Source: Siphonodentalium dalli (Eukaryota > Mollusca > Scaphopoda > Gadilida > Siphonodentaliidae). Taken from it: 64,000 nucleotides of DNA. Position numbers and translations under genes: made by a program. The notes under the pieces are model-generated. The model worked only from the letters and a program-made list of their open reading frames with translations, did no database searches and had not been told where the DNA came from. This document shows, one piece after another, positions 51,177-61,181 of the stretch; the first letter of the stretch is position 1, and every line of letters begins with the position of its first letter. The stretch covers positions 111,055,546 through 111,119,545 of the forward strand of contig CP136068.1 in NCBI GenBank assembly GCA_032622095.1. The letters are read 5' to 3'.

Positions 51177-54086
51177 TTCTCTGATGGACTAGCTCTACTT
51201 CCAAATTTTATGGCTGTTATTTTAAAAAGTTGTAGTTTTGTATATTTTTATACGCCCAGAAGAGTTGATGGTACTACATAATTTTGATAATTAAGGCCCA
51301 TATTACACTTAAACAAGATGTTTCCAATTTCGTTATGTACTTATAACACGAGTTTGGATTTTTTTTTTGCGATGTCAATAAAAATATTCAGTGCACAGGA
51401 TTAAATCCAATGCGGCGGGGCCTGTGAAACAAAACACTTTTTTTATTTTGCTCAAATGAAGAAAAAGCAGTGCGTGAAGTTTTAAAATAATTTCGTGTTC
51501 ATATAACGCAATATACCTTTTCCGGACATTCCGTTTCCGATTCCGGAATTTTTATAAATATAGATGGCTGTTTTTTATCGGGACCCAATCATCGTGCCAA
51601 AGTTGTATTTTTTATGACTTCAATGCGTCTTTCTGGGACATAATGCTCAGGTGGTTCAAGTATTTATCGACATATTTCGATACCAGGAAAAATCTAAAAG
51701 CGAATATTATTAGTGGTGTAATATGAAGCACAAACCACCATGTGGCTTTAATTATAAACAAATATGGCAGCCGAGCCAATCTGAATTAACACAAATTATA
51801 GAACAGTTACGCGTTCAAATAGCAGGTAATTCCATTACTTTCAAAAAGACTTACGTCAGTCAATCACAAATTGCAGAACTCACGGCAGGACTCAGCCAAT
51901 CATAAAATAGTTGCATGGATGTTTTAATGTTGCATGGGCGGTGATGTCATATATATTGCAGGGATGCTATGTATCACTTCTGTAAGAACCAGCATTAAAA
52001 CAACATGAAACCATTAAAAACCCATTAAATATATTCAATAATGACTTAATAATCACATAATAGTTACTATAATACTTACTTAAACATTTACTTTTATGAT
52101 CACTTAAAACATCATCACCACTTCCATTTTAACAACATAAAAAATGAGTTAAAATTAAATTAAAAAATCATTTAATGTCCACACTCTTGATTTGACAGCC
52201 ATTAAAATTACTATTCAACATCTACGTGTTCAATAGTCTGAAACAAACAGCAGGGAATCCCATTACTTTCAAAAAGACTTACAGGCCGTTTTATATGTCG
52301 CACCCAACATGTGTTGTGCTATCTTCACCTGGCTCGACATTAACACATCTCTGGCACATGTTACGCGCGTTTGATTTATATGCCATAATCGTATATTTAA
52401 AATAATTTTTTGCATTTCTGATACAAAATGTTGTCTGCTATTGTCTTTTTGCGTGGGAAGTTCATGAAAATATGCCGTGATAGTGTCCTCTAATAATGCA
52501 CTATAAAATGGCCATCATTATAATGACATCATTATAATACTTCTACAGTGAATCTCGGAAATGCTTCCGTTCATTGAAATTGGGATTTTCTCAACCATCT
52601 ACCCTGAAATCCTTTGAAAATATCTTTGCAATATATCATGAATATACTTATTCCCAAATTTCGGGAAACGTCATCTGTCAGTCAATACATGCATATCCAG
52701 GCTTTCCGCCAAGTTTTGGGGGAACAGGTCCTGTATCCGCCGAGGGGAAAATGCAGTCAATGTTTTCAATGTCGTGGAAACACCAGTGGACCCCTACTTT
52801 TGTTGTATCGGCCAATAGAAGAATCAGAGAGTAGATTGCTAATCGTTTTGCATCCATTTTCTACCCAAGTTACTATGCTATCAACCGCAATAACTTTAAA
52901 ACCTAGAAAATTTATTGGATAAAAATTAATTGCCAGGTTATAGATCACCGGTGGTGAAGGCCTTGCGTTGTTCCCAGTATATGGAAACGCACCCGTTGAA
53001 GTTAAACGACTCACTATTCAAGACTCGGCAGATAGTTCGGATGCATAACGTGCCTGAATATAATACTCAGCAGATAGACGATTAGCAGGTTGGAAGCAAT
53101 GAAGGAATAGAATAAAGGCGCAATGTTTTAGTTCTAAATATCAAGCTAAATTATAATAAACATTAGATAAGATGCTTTGAAAAAAATGGAGTCTTATATA
53201 AATTTTACGACATGAAGATAGAATCAGTGGGTATGATTAAATTATCGGTGGTCATTTTTTGTAACCTAACCGCAGCAACGTAACCAGCGAACTCCAAAGC
53301 ATGTGTTCTAGCGATGTCGGGTTTGATCACTTCCTCAGTTCATCTAACTGTGTCTGCAGGTTCGAGCTAGCATGCAATGTGCAGAGCCATGTGAGCTCGT
53401 TCAGAATCCGGAGCATTTCAGTAAAAACTAAATAAAGTGTACTCTATATTCTAAATGGAACACATCGACCCTGCACGTTGAATGTTAGCTCCGGCCTACA
53501 GACATACTGACATCCAACTTTTAGTGTTAGATCGGTCCGAGTGTGTATTCTCGCTAGAAATCAAATAAAGTTGACAACTATATTTAAATTTCTTAGCACT
53601 GTTCCAACAAAATTGAGAAGTAAACATCTTTATACATATGGAATATGTCCTGTGGTATGACAGAAGGGGAAAAATTGGCTGGGGGAATGGGACCCCCCTG
53701 CCCTACTAGCAGAAAGCCAGGCATATCACTGTAGTATCGTACCATAGCCTTCAATGTACACTGACAACGGCCAACATGTCTGTGGCCCGAAGCTTATATG
53801 ACCTGCCAGACACGGGTTATTCTAGGACGATCCAGGGATGACACATTCTCGCTAAAAACTTCAGTTCCCTGTATCATCTTAGTGCGACCTATGTCAAGCA
53901 CATAGTATAAAACAGTGTCGAGCCACGGACATGTATGTCTGCACCAGACGTGTAACACATCAGTTCGTTCCAGAGAAATTATGACAAGCCAATTGGTTCT
54001 ATACATTGTGCTCCAGTTGAGCTTTTGTGGACTTAGTCATTTTGATACCAATTGGTCTGGCGCGACCTGTGTTGGGCTGGGCGCGA
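51177..54086. other. Intronic DNA with old direct repeats, no gene recognised
   Basis: TTACTTTCAAAAAGACTTAC occurs at 51835 and 52263 within about 70-bp direct repeats (CGTGTTCAATAG/CGCGTTCAAATAG). CAATCACAAATTGCAG at 51879 recurs at 54224. Residual coding potential is not recognisable. Confidence 0.45.
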
Positions 54087-54198
54087 TACAGTAATGCTTT
54101 CCGATGAATGGCAACAAGCCATATTTCCGACTAAATCCTGAAAAGTTACCCACAATTCTGCTGTGGTTAAGAAGTCGATTACTTAGAGCATTACTGTA
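54087..54198. mobile_element. Mariner-like MITE, left arm deleted
   Basis: TACAGTAATGC joins directly to TTTCCGATGAATGGCAACAA; full right arm to GAGCATTACTGTA. Confidence 0.8.
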
Positions 54199-54295
54199 TA
54201 TAAAACAAGCTTCAGTGTCATCCAATCACAAATTGCAGCAGGATGCAGCCCAAGCCACTCAAAAGTTGTTTAACGAAACATGGACCATAGCAATT

Positions 54296-54390
54296 GAGGC
54301 CTAGGCAGATTGCTGTTCCCAGAGGGTGAATTTGGTGACGCTAGCCGGCCATGCGGGATAGCGTCACTCTCTGATGACCTCAGTCTTGAT
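54296..54390. mobile_element. Fragment of a CAAGCC-family hAT-like MITE
   Basis: AGGCCTAGGCAGATTGCTGT, CCCAGAGGGTGAATTTGGTG and a GCGGGATAGCGTCACT half module; both termini absent. Confidence 0.6.
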
Positions 54391-54900
54391 TTATTCAGAC
54401 TACAGCTGGCCAAGTTGAAATATTTGCATGTTGATTCTATTTGTCCCATGGACCTTTTTGTTTATCTTGTGACCATTTTTATTTAAATTTTCTGTATAAT
54501 TTGACCATTATAATTTAAGCACTTATGCTGTATTTCTTTTAATATCAATGCTGAATATCAGAATGTTTTCAAAATAGCCCTTAGTTTTCCCACCCCTTAA
54601 TTTTATTCACACCCTTTTATTTGGATTCCAAGAGTAGATTACTGAAGTTAAGAGACATCAAACTCATTCTCTGCTTAAATTGGTGACCATTTGAGTTTGG
54701 TGTATATTAAATGCGATTCACCGATGATGTCAGTCAAATCTTGGGCCTTGTGTGGTGTTCCTCTGGGCAGGGGATTTAGATCTCAAAACATGAAACATGA
54801 AAAGCAGTTATTGATCAGACCAAATTGCAGCTATTTAATTTGTTGCTTACAACATATCTAAAAGACTATACAGAGACCATTCTCTAATCAATGCTGATAT

Positions 54901-55257
54901 CAAGCCTTGAAATAGTGTGCCTGTCATTTGCAGAATGAGGTTCCCAGAGGGTGAATTTAGTGATGCTACCCCGCATAGCGGGCTAGCATCACCAAATTCA
55001 CCCTCTGGGAACCTCATTCTGCTGAGTTGTAAGCAGAATGAGGTCCCCAGAGGGTGAATTTAGTGATGCTACCCCACATAGCGGGCTAGCATCACCAAAT
55101 TCACCCTCTGGGAACCTCATTCTGCTGAGTTGTAAGCAGAATGAGGTCCCCAGAGGGTGAATTTGGTGATGCTAGCCCACTATGCGGGGTAGCATCACTA
55201 AATTCACCCTCTGGGGACCTCATTCTGCAAATGACAGACACCCTATTTCAAGGCTTG
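54901..55257. mobile_element. hAT-like MITE, CAAGCC family, three hairpin modules
   Basis: CAAGCCTTGAAATAGTGTG to TATTTCAAGGCTTG; exact duplication GCTGATAT (54893-54900, 55258-55265). The hairpin unit with joint CATTCTGCTGAGTTGTAAGC is present three times. It ends 69 nt before a SNX13 exon. Confidence 0.93.
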
Positions 55258-55326
55258 GCTGATATATTCAATCTTGTATTTGAAAAATACCATATATATT
55301 ACTAATTGCTTTATTTTCTGTTTTAG

Positions 55327-55380
55327 GAACAGAATGAATTACTTGATCGACGGAAAGTTGGTGCAGGCCTTGATCCTGAG
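55327..55380 (+). CDS. SNX13: SNX13 small exon before nexin-C
   Basis: 54 nt, 18 codons, phase 0: EQNELLDRRKVGAGLDPE. Acceptor TTCTGTTTTAG, donor GTATTG. It corresponds to the RRVSAQLDD region of vertebrate SNX13 just ahead of the NIPLRVM block. Further small linker exons between 51007 and 55327 cannot be excluded. Confidence 0.82.
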
Positions 55381-55985
55381 GTATTGTTTTTGCTATTTTC
55401 AATTCACAAATTTAAGAGTCACTGCATGGTCCATAAACAATTTGCATAGTGATGTTTGTATATTACACTCCTTTCCTTTCTCTGTGGGTGCATGTCTTAA
55501 ATTTCGCAACTCAGTAGGCTCAATTTCAGCCATATGGCGTTTTACACCCACATTAGGGTTACATAACTGGTTACAAGCAAAAAAATTGATGAAAAAGCAA
55601 TTCCTAAAATTCATGAACAGCAATAACTATGTACATTGCTATTTTGTAAATTTTTCAACCAAAGTCGAGAATAAATCGTCGGACATGGAAATTATGTTTT
55701 AGTGTCAATTTATCCCAACAAATAAAAAAGGGTGTTATAGGTTTGTTATGTCAAGGCTTGATAATAGTCAGGGCATAACCTATGGGTCCAAACTCGTGTC
55801 AAAGCTTTAATGTGAGTCAGGGCATAAATTACAATTTTATAGCCATGATATTATGGTAAATATGGTTCCAAGTGGATATATTTTTAAACATTCTGCCTTT
55901 TCATCCGAAATATAATTGTGTTTCAAATTATAATCCTCTACCTTTTTAGCTCAACTTGAGAAAGTAAAGTTTGAGCTATTGCCAT
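55381..55985. other. Intronic DNA, nothing recognised
   Basis: The open frame continuing past the exon to 55702 is intron read-through; no family motifs. Confidence 0.45.
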
Positions 55986-56127
55986 GGGTTGGCATCCATT
56001 TCAACCACAGCGCCGTATCCCCCAATAACACACACACCCATTACATTCATTTCTTAAAGGGGCACTGTACACTAAATCCGACCATTTATGGGACCATCTC
56101 CTTTTATACTCAACAGAATATATGTAA

Positions 56128-57429
56128 GGCCACAGGAAGTTGATTCTCTGTTTCTCAGACACTTTTTTTTCCCAAAGTAGGCAGGCAGGCAGATTTTTAT
56201 ATTTATTTTTTATGGCAGGCAGGTTTTTATTACCATATTTTATGACCAAAATTTCCCGGCAGGCAGGTTTTTATTTGTTTATCCTAAAATTGTAAAACCA
56301 ATGTTCGGACATTGAAACATGACTACTTGATTTGATTTTAATGAAATTTTATTAATACTGAAACTTGTCAGGCTTCACTAAGCCATCTTTGAATGTGTCA
56401 ATACAAGAAAAAAAACAAAATATATTAAACTTTCATAACATAAAATAACAACAATATGCAGAATCAATTTTTTTTAATGTGTATGGGTAAATTGATTATC
56501 AGTGGTTGTTCTTAATCACCATTGCTACTGTCATTTTAGCAAGCTTCCACCTGTTGATAGTACAAACACACATACATATATAGAATATAAATAGAGTATA
56601 TCTGTATGTATGTATGTAATAATTGAAATGATGTTTAATATGTGAAACATACATGATTTAATAAGTGTTGTCTAGAAAATTATTGTCATATGAGATCAAA
56701 TCACATGTATGTGTGAATCACTTCTATTTGCTGTTACATGTACCTTCCGTATACATATATGCCATGTTTGCTGAATATATATAAAATATATTTAAACTTT
56801 AATATTTTACCCACACACATTTCAATAATTTGATATTCTTTTAATAGTTGAAATAAAATAAAATAGTCGAATGAACTCTTTGCACTCATGGATATGCAAA
56901 TAGAATATTATTACTATCCATTTACTTGCATTTTTTATCACCAACATTTGTGTCTGCAACCTGTGTGGTTTTCAGTTCAGGTGAGACGAAGTCGAAGTCT
57001 GATGTTTTGTTTTTTCCAACAGAAATGGATTTGATGCTTCCGCCGTGTTGGGACGTTATCCGTTCCGATAAATTCCGACATGTTTCATTGTTCTCAACAC
57101 TCACTATAGTCCAGGGGATAAGATATTTGTTGCCGTCCCACACGCAAACATTCAGAATTGCAACCATTGTTTTAGCGGAAGTAGATCGGGCGCGTTCGAT
57201 TAAGATTCCGGACATCGGCTTGTTCGATCTATTAAAAGATTGGAATTATGAGATAGAGTTGCGCCTCTTTATCCACACCTGTTAACAATGGTCGATTGCG
57301 AACTTCACGGATTGCGAGCGGCGGGATGAATTATACTTTTTATTTTTGGTAGGCTATAAAAAGTACCCAGCTGCGTATTTTTTCGAGGGGCGGCGGTGTA
57401 TGAGAAACAGGAATCAACTTCCTATGGCC
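56128..57429. mobile_element. Nested TIR element, GGCCACAGGAAGTTGATTC ends, TAA duplication
   Basis: GGCCACAGGAAGTTGATTC and GAATCAACTTCCTATGGCC are inverted for about 32 bp. TAA is duplicated (56125-56127, 57430-57432). Three GGCAGGCAG(G)TTTTTAT motifs lie near the left end. A 97-codon minus-strand ORF (57215-56922) is the only coding trace. Confidence 0.85.
56922..57215 (-). CDS. Unrecognised 97-codon ORF in nested TIR element
   Basis: Begins MSGILIERARSTSAKTMVAI and includes NVCVWDGNKYLIPWTIVSVE. Moderately GC-rich and flanked upstream by a 200-bp GC-rich stretch that may be a promoter. No known domain is seen. It could be a captured gene fragment or the N-terminal exon of an element protein. 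A plus-strand ORF overlaps it and is less convincing. Confidence 0.35.
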   Translation of the reverse strand: MSGILIERARSTSAKTMVAILNVCVWDGNKYLIPWTIVSVENNETCRNLSERITSQHGGSIKSISVGKNKTSDFDFVSPELKTTQVADTNVGDKKCK

Positions 57430-57693
57430 TAACTAATGAATGAATTTGAGCCATGGATGAGTGCAAAATACAATTGTATGCTCTATGAACGATGCAAATT
57501 ACATGGTAATTATAATGAAAATGAATTCATTTTCATTATAATTACCATGTTGTTTGCATCGTTCATAGAGCACATGAGCGTATTTTGCACTCATCCATGG
57601 CTCAAATTAATTCATTTGTTGCATATATTATGTTGAGTATAAAATGAGATGGTCCCATAAATTGCTGATTTTAGTGTCAGTTGTACCCCTTTA

Positions 57694-58070
57694 AATACAT
57701 TATATTGGAATGGTCTATTATTCATTTGTAGGGGTATTCAGGTAATAAAAGCAGACGTCAGACAGAAAAACAGATAATACAATGAATGATTCATATTCAT
57801 TGGTGGGAAATGTTCAGATAATAAGTTCAACAAACCATCGTTTGTTGAACTTATCTGAAAATTTCATATGGGAAATACTCGTCAATGAGTATTCAGTAAT
57901 GAGCCTTGAAATAGCGTGTCTGTCATTTGCAGAATGAGGTTCCCAGAGGGTGAATTTGGTGATGCTAGCCCGCTATGCAGGGTCGCATCACTAAATTCAC
58001 CCTCTGGGGAACTCATTCTGCAAATGACAGACACGCTATTTCAAGGCTTGTTCAGTAATGAAAGGGTTAA
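57694..58070. mobile_element. CCCTTTCTGTA-family MITE remnant hosting a hAT-like MITE
   Basis: GGAATGGTCTATTATTCATT, GGGAAATGTTCAGATAATAA hairpin, and right end AATGAAAGGGTTAA. The left terminus is lost at the neighbouring TTAA. Confidence 0.72.
57900..58050. mobile_element. hAT-like MITE, CAAGCC family, single hairpin, nested
   Basis: TGAGCCTTGAAATAGCGTG to TATTTCAAGGCTTG; exact 8-bp duplication TTCAGTAA (57892-57899, 58051-58058). One module only (151 bp). Confidence 0.92.
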
Positions 58071-58100
58071 AATTTCTAATTAATTTCCTATGTATTTCAG

Positions 58101-58246
58101 GTTGAGGAGAACATCCCACTGCGTATTATGCTGTTACTTATGGACGAGCTGTTTGACCTTCGACACAAGAACCAATGGCTTAGGCGGCAGATCGTTGCAA
58201 TACTCAAACAACTCATCAAAGCGACTTTCGGTGATACCATTAATAG
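58101..58246 (+). CDS. SNX13: SNX13 exon: start of nexin-C domain
   Basis: 146 nt, phase 0 to 2. It encodes VEENIPLRIMLLLMDELFDL, RHKNQWLRRQIVAILKQLI and KATFGDTIN, matching the sorting nexin C-terminal domain (NIPLRVMLLLMDEVFDLK, NQWLRR). Acceptor TATTTCAG, donor GTAAAC. The best-conserved exon in the window. Confidence 0.97.
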
Positions 58247-58410
58247 GTAAACTTGGCTCAACTATAGCTACGGCCAATTTAATCAGACCAATTCTCAATT
58301 ATGGATTAAGTGAATTCTCTTTTACACCATCACAATATACTTCAGACCAACATATATAACAGTCAGTCTGATTACCTGCTGTGGAGTTTATATTCCTTAT
58401 GGGTCCAATA

Positions 58411-58813
58411 TTAAAGGTACTCAATCCGATCCATGGTCCCCATATCATCAAGATACAACAACAGCATTTCTTCAAAATATGCTTTAGTTATCTGAATCAA
58501 TTATTAATTTAATTGAAATAAAATAATGCTAACCACTGTCAACTATGGTATAGAAAATTCCCAGAACATGTTATTTATCATCATTTTGTTCAGTGAATTA
58601 TGGCCATGTTATCACTTGAGTATCACGAAATTTGGTTGTATTACCACTTGATTTTAGAGTTATCCAACTTCATCGATATCTGATCACTCTGAGCTTTGAT
58701 GGGGGGGGGGGGGGGGGTGGGGGTCCTCGACCCGAATCAAATATTTTTACCCCCCCCCTCGAAGCCAAAGAAATAGTAATTTAGGAGCGTTAATTCGGAT
58801 AATGCATCTTTAA
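58411..58813. mobile_element. TTAA MITE, AGGTACTCAATC family
   Basis: TTAAAGGTACTCAATCCGAT to GGATAATGCATCTTTAA; contains a G-run at about 58701-58719 and a C-run. Confidence 0.82.
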
Positions 58814-59427
58814 TTGTAACATTTGATATTAGCCCCTATCCAAGTTGAGCTTCAGTGTCGTTGACACTTTCATTTATTGATAATGTAGAGTTTGAAATCG
58901 ACTGTCTGTTTTCTCCTGTAGTAAAGTGTAGACACCGAGCCTGTGCTCTCCATGAATTTTGTGTTCATCGTCTGTTTTATAAGTTGTCAAACAGTTTTTC
59001 CTAGAGTTGTGTACCAGATTTGTAAAAAATCGTTTGGCCCTGGAATTTGTTCAGGCCTTTGTGAATTATGGTCATTAGAAAGGACGTATTCATTCTGTGA
59101 ACTCCCTTTTTATTTAGCGATGCGTTCGTTAAAGTGGTGCACTCCTTTTTAATATAGATTTTTTTTATTTAGATTTGTTTTACTCGTTTTTAAGCCTTCC
59201 TAGAAATGAATAGCTGGCCAGATTATTGTCAGTATGACTGCCTTTTACACCTGGGCTACATCTTGAAAGTTACCGGTACGCTGTTTTGTCAAAGACTTCT
59301 GTTATGTGACCATCAAAAAGCTTGTTTTAAATTTTCTGATGTAACTGGATCTCTGTTGCTACCATCTAGTCGCCACACATTTCTAAATAGTTTGTCATGA
59401 AATTATTTCAATTTTTGTTTTATACAG
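58814..59427. other. Intronic DNA, nothing recognised
   Basis: AT-rich intron sequence leading to the next acceptor. Confidence 0.4.
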
Positions 59428-59496
59428 GAAAATTGTTGACTATGTCGATTGGATGACGTCTGCTGAGCAGATGTCTGAATATGTAAAGAATTTCAG
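59428..59496 (+). CDS. SNX13: SNX13 exon: nexin-C domain (last exon in window)
   Basis: 69 nt; completes a split Arg codon, then KIVDYVDWMTSAEQMSEYVK and NF, ending with two bases of a codon. The family motif KIVDxVDWMTSxEQ is complete. Acceptor TTTATACAG, donor GTGAGT. The following exon (family FWPNG block) was searched for to 64000 and not found. Confidence 0.95.
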
Positions 59497-59530
59497 GTGA
59501 GTATCTTTGTAGCATTCTTCTCAATTCATC

Positions 59531-59884
59531 TTAATGGGGTACTGTACACTAAATATGGCCATTAATGGGACCATTTCCTTTTATATTCAACATAATATAT
59601 AAAACAAAGGAATGAATTTGAGCCATGGATGAGTGCAAAATACACTCATTTACCGTATGAACGATACAAACAACATGGTAATTATAATGAAAATGAATTT
59701 ATGACTGGAGTCATAAATTCATTTTCATTATAATTACCATGTTGCTTGCATCGTTCATTGAGCACAGGAGTGTATTTTGCACTAATCCGTGGCTCAAATT
59801 CATTCATTTGTTGCATATATTATGTTGAGTATAAAAGAAGATGGTCCCATAAATGGTCGGATTTAGTGTACAGTACCTCTTTAA
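59531..59884. mobile_element. TTAA hairpin MITE, GGGGTACTGTACAC ends, intact
   Basis: TTAATGGGGTACTGTACACT to GTGTACAGTACCTCTTTAA; the long inverted arms include GAGCCATGGATGAGTGCAAA and TCATTTTCATTATAATTACC. Uninterrupted reference for 56053-57694. It starts 35 nt after the SNX13 exon. Confidence 0.87.
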
Positions 59885-60326
59885 CAGCCCACTAAATTTT
59901 CGAATGTCCAGATCACATTATATACAACATATTCCATATTATATACCATTTGGAAGAGGAACCAAAAATATATATATTCTAATGGAATACGGAATAGCTG
60001 TGGCCTAGGAGTGTCCACCAAGTGACAGAGATTCTCAGATTCACCCAAAGACTTCCCTCGTTATTTACAAGAATTCATCATAATTCACATCTAACATATA
60101 GAGTTATTCTCCTTCCATTGAGAATAATAAACTGGCAGTACAGACTAGATTGAATTTAAGCACAGAACACACGTTGGTATCTTGACAAAAACAACATGTC
60201 CACAGTTTATTTGACCGGATAAGTTGATAATACTATATTTTGGAGCTTCCTCTTTCAATTGGTATATACTATGGAATATTTTGTATATAATGTGATCTGG
60301 TGATTCGAAAATTAAGTGGGCTTTTA
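59881..60326. mobile_element. TTAA MITE, AGGCCCACTTAATTTTCGA family
   Basis: TTAACAGCCCACTAAATTTT to TAAGTGGGCTTTTAA; shares its left TTAA with the preceding MITE. Contains AACAACATGTCCACAGTTTA as in 27882-28344. Confidence 0.8.
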
Positions 60327-61031
60327 AATCTCTTCTATTCATTCTAAATCTCATCTATCTGAAGATTATAGAGCTTCAGTCCTGCTGCTAAGCGTATTTA
60401 TCCTGTGCTGAAATTTTCTACACTGTCAGTCTGTTTATTAATATAATTGTCCCTTACTATACAAGTTGAATATTTGTCCCTAAACCATGATTATTCTGGA
60501 ACCGCTGACTTTAGTTATCCATTGCCCATCATTGCCGACCGATTGATGAGGTTTAGTGCCATTAAAAACAGTTCTGTAACAATTTTATCATGCTTTCCGG
60601 GTGAAAATTTGAAATACTTGTATGAAGTTCATAAGATTCTGGTAAGTTAAATGTGTCGTCTAGGGCCATTAACTTATGTAACGTCACAGTGACGCGCCAT
60701 TGTTGTTGAGCATCAACGCATTGAGTCAATGGCTACTCACATTGAGTTAATGGCGAGGACAACAAATTGAGTTTGTTAGTTAATTTATGAGTCTTCAGAA
60801 TTCCTCAAATTTATCACATGCAGGTTTTGGTACATGGTACTATGTCTCTCAATTCGTAGAAAATTATTTCCGACAGATATCCCTTTTCTTGGCACCAAAA
60901 TACACCGAAAATAACCCTGAGGTGGTAGAGTTCCAAGAAAAACAAGATGGCATCTATCCACCCCATATTAATCCATATATCCCTTGTGGCTTTCAATATG
61001 GGGTTGTTGTCAATCAAGATGAACCTAATAT
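60327..61031. other. Intronic DNA, nothing recognised
   Basis: Contains an 82-codon open frame (60787-61035) without family motifs. Not supported as an exon. Confidence 0.45.
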
Positions 61032-61181
61032 GTGACCCGCCATATCAAATCCAGTCGTAAGTCGGGATTTTTTTACCCCGTGCCAATGCATTCTCTTATA
61101 TATGCGAGTCGACCATTGGTCGCCTTGCATATATAAGAGAATGCATTGGCCTAACAATTTTTTATCATTTTTATTGTTTAC

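Larger units (their letters stand above)
56053..57694. mobile_element. TTAA hairpin MITE (AGGGGCACTGTACAC ends) hosting a TIR element
   Basis: TTAAAGGGGCACTGTACACT to CAGTTGTACCCCTTTAA; contains a perfect 42-nt palindrome at 57504-57545 (GGTAATTATAATGAAAATGA and complement). The uninterrupted relative is 59531-59884. Interrupted by 56128-57429. Confidence 0.85.
2557..59496 (+). other. SNX13: SNX13 gene, internal part (18 exons, both ends outside window)
   Basis: Sorting nexin 13 is a membrane-associated PXA-RGS-PX-nexin-C protein of the ER/endosome system. It is identified by ordered exons matching the family along its length: PXA end (LLLPPEDF, DPDYINQY), RGS (NNIALSYFI, FDQYLTEK), PX (YRRYSDFHDL, LPGK), linker (MDTIVNPLK) and nexin-C (KNQWLRR, VDYVDWMTS). 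All 18 exons have AG/GT borders, and exon phases agree at every junction (0,0,1,0,1,0,0,0,1,0,1,0,0,0,0,0,2,2 at exon ends), which is strong evidence of an intact gene. SNX25 and SNX14 were considered, but the MDTIVNPL and VDYVDWMTS blocks fit SNX13 best. The N-terminus and final exons are not here. Introns reach about 8.4 kb and consist mostly of mobile elements. Confidence 0.93.

Noticed and set aside
60787-61035. 82-codon ORF with several aromatic residues
   Set aside because: No match to the expected next SNX13 segment and no fitting splice sites in the needed phase.
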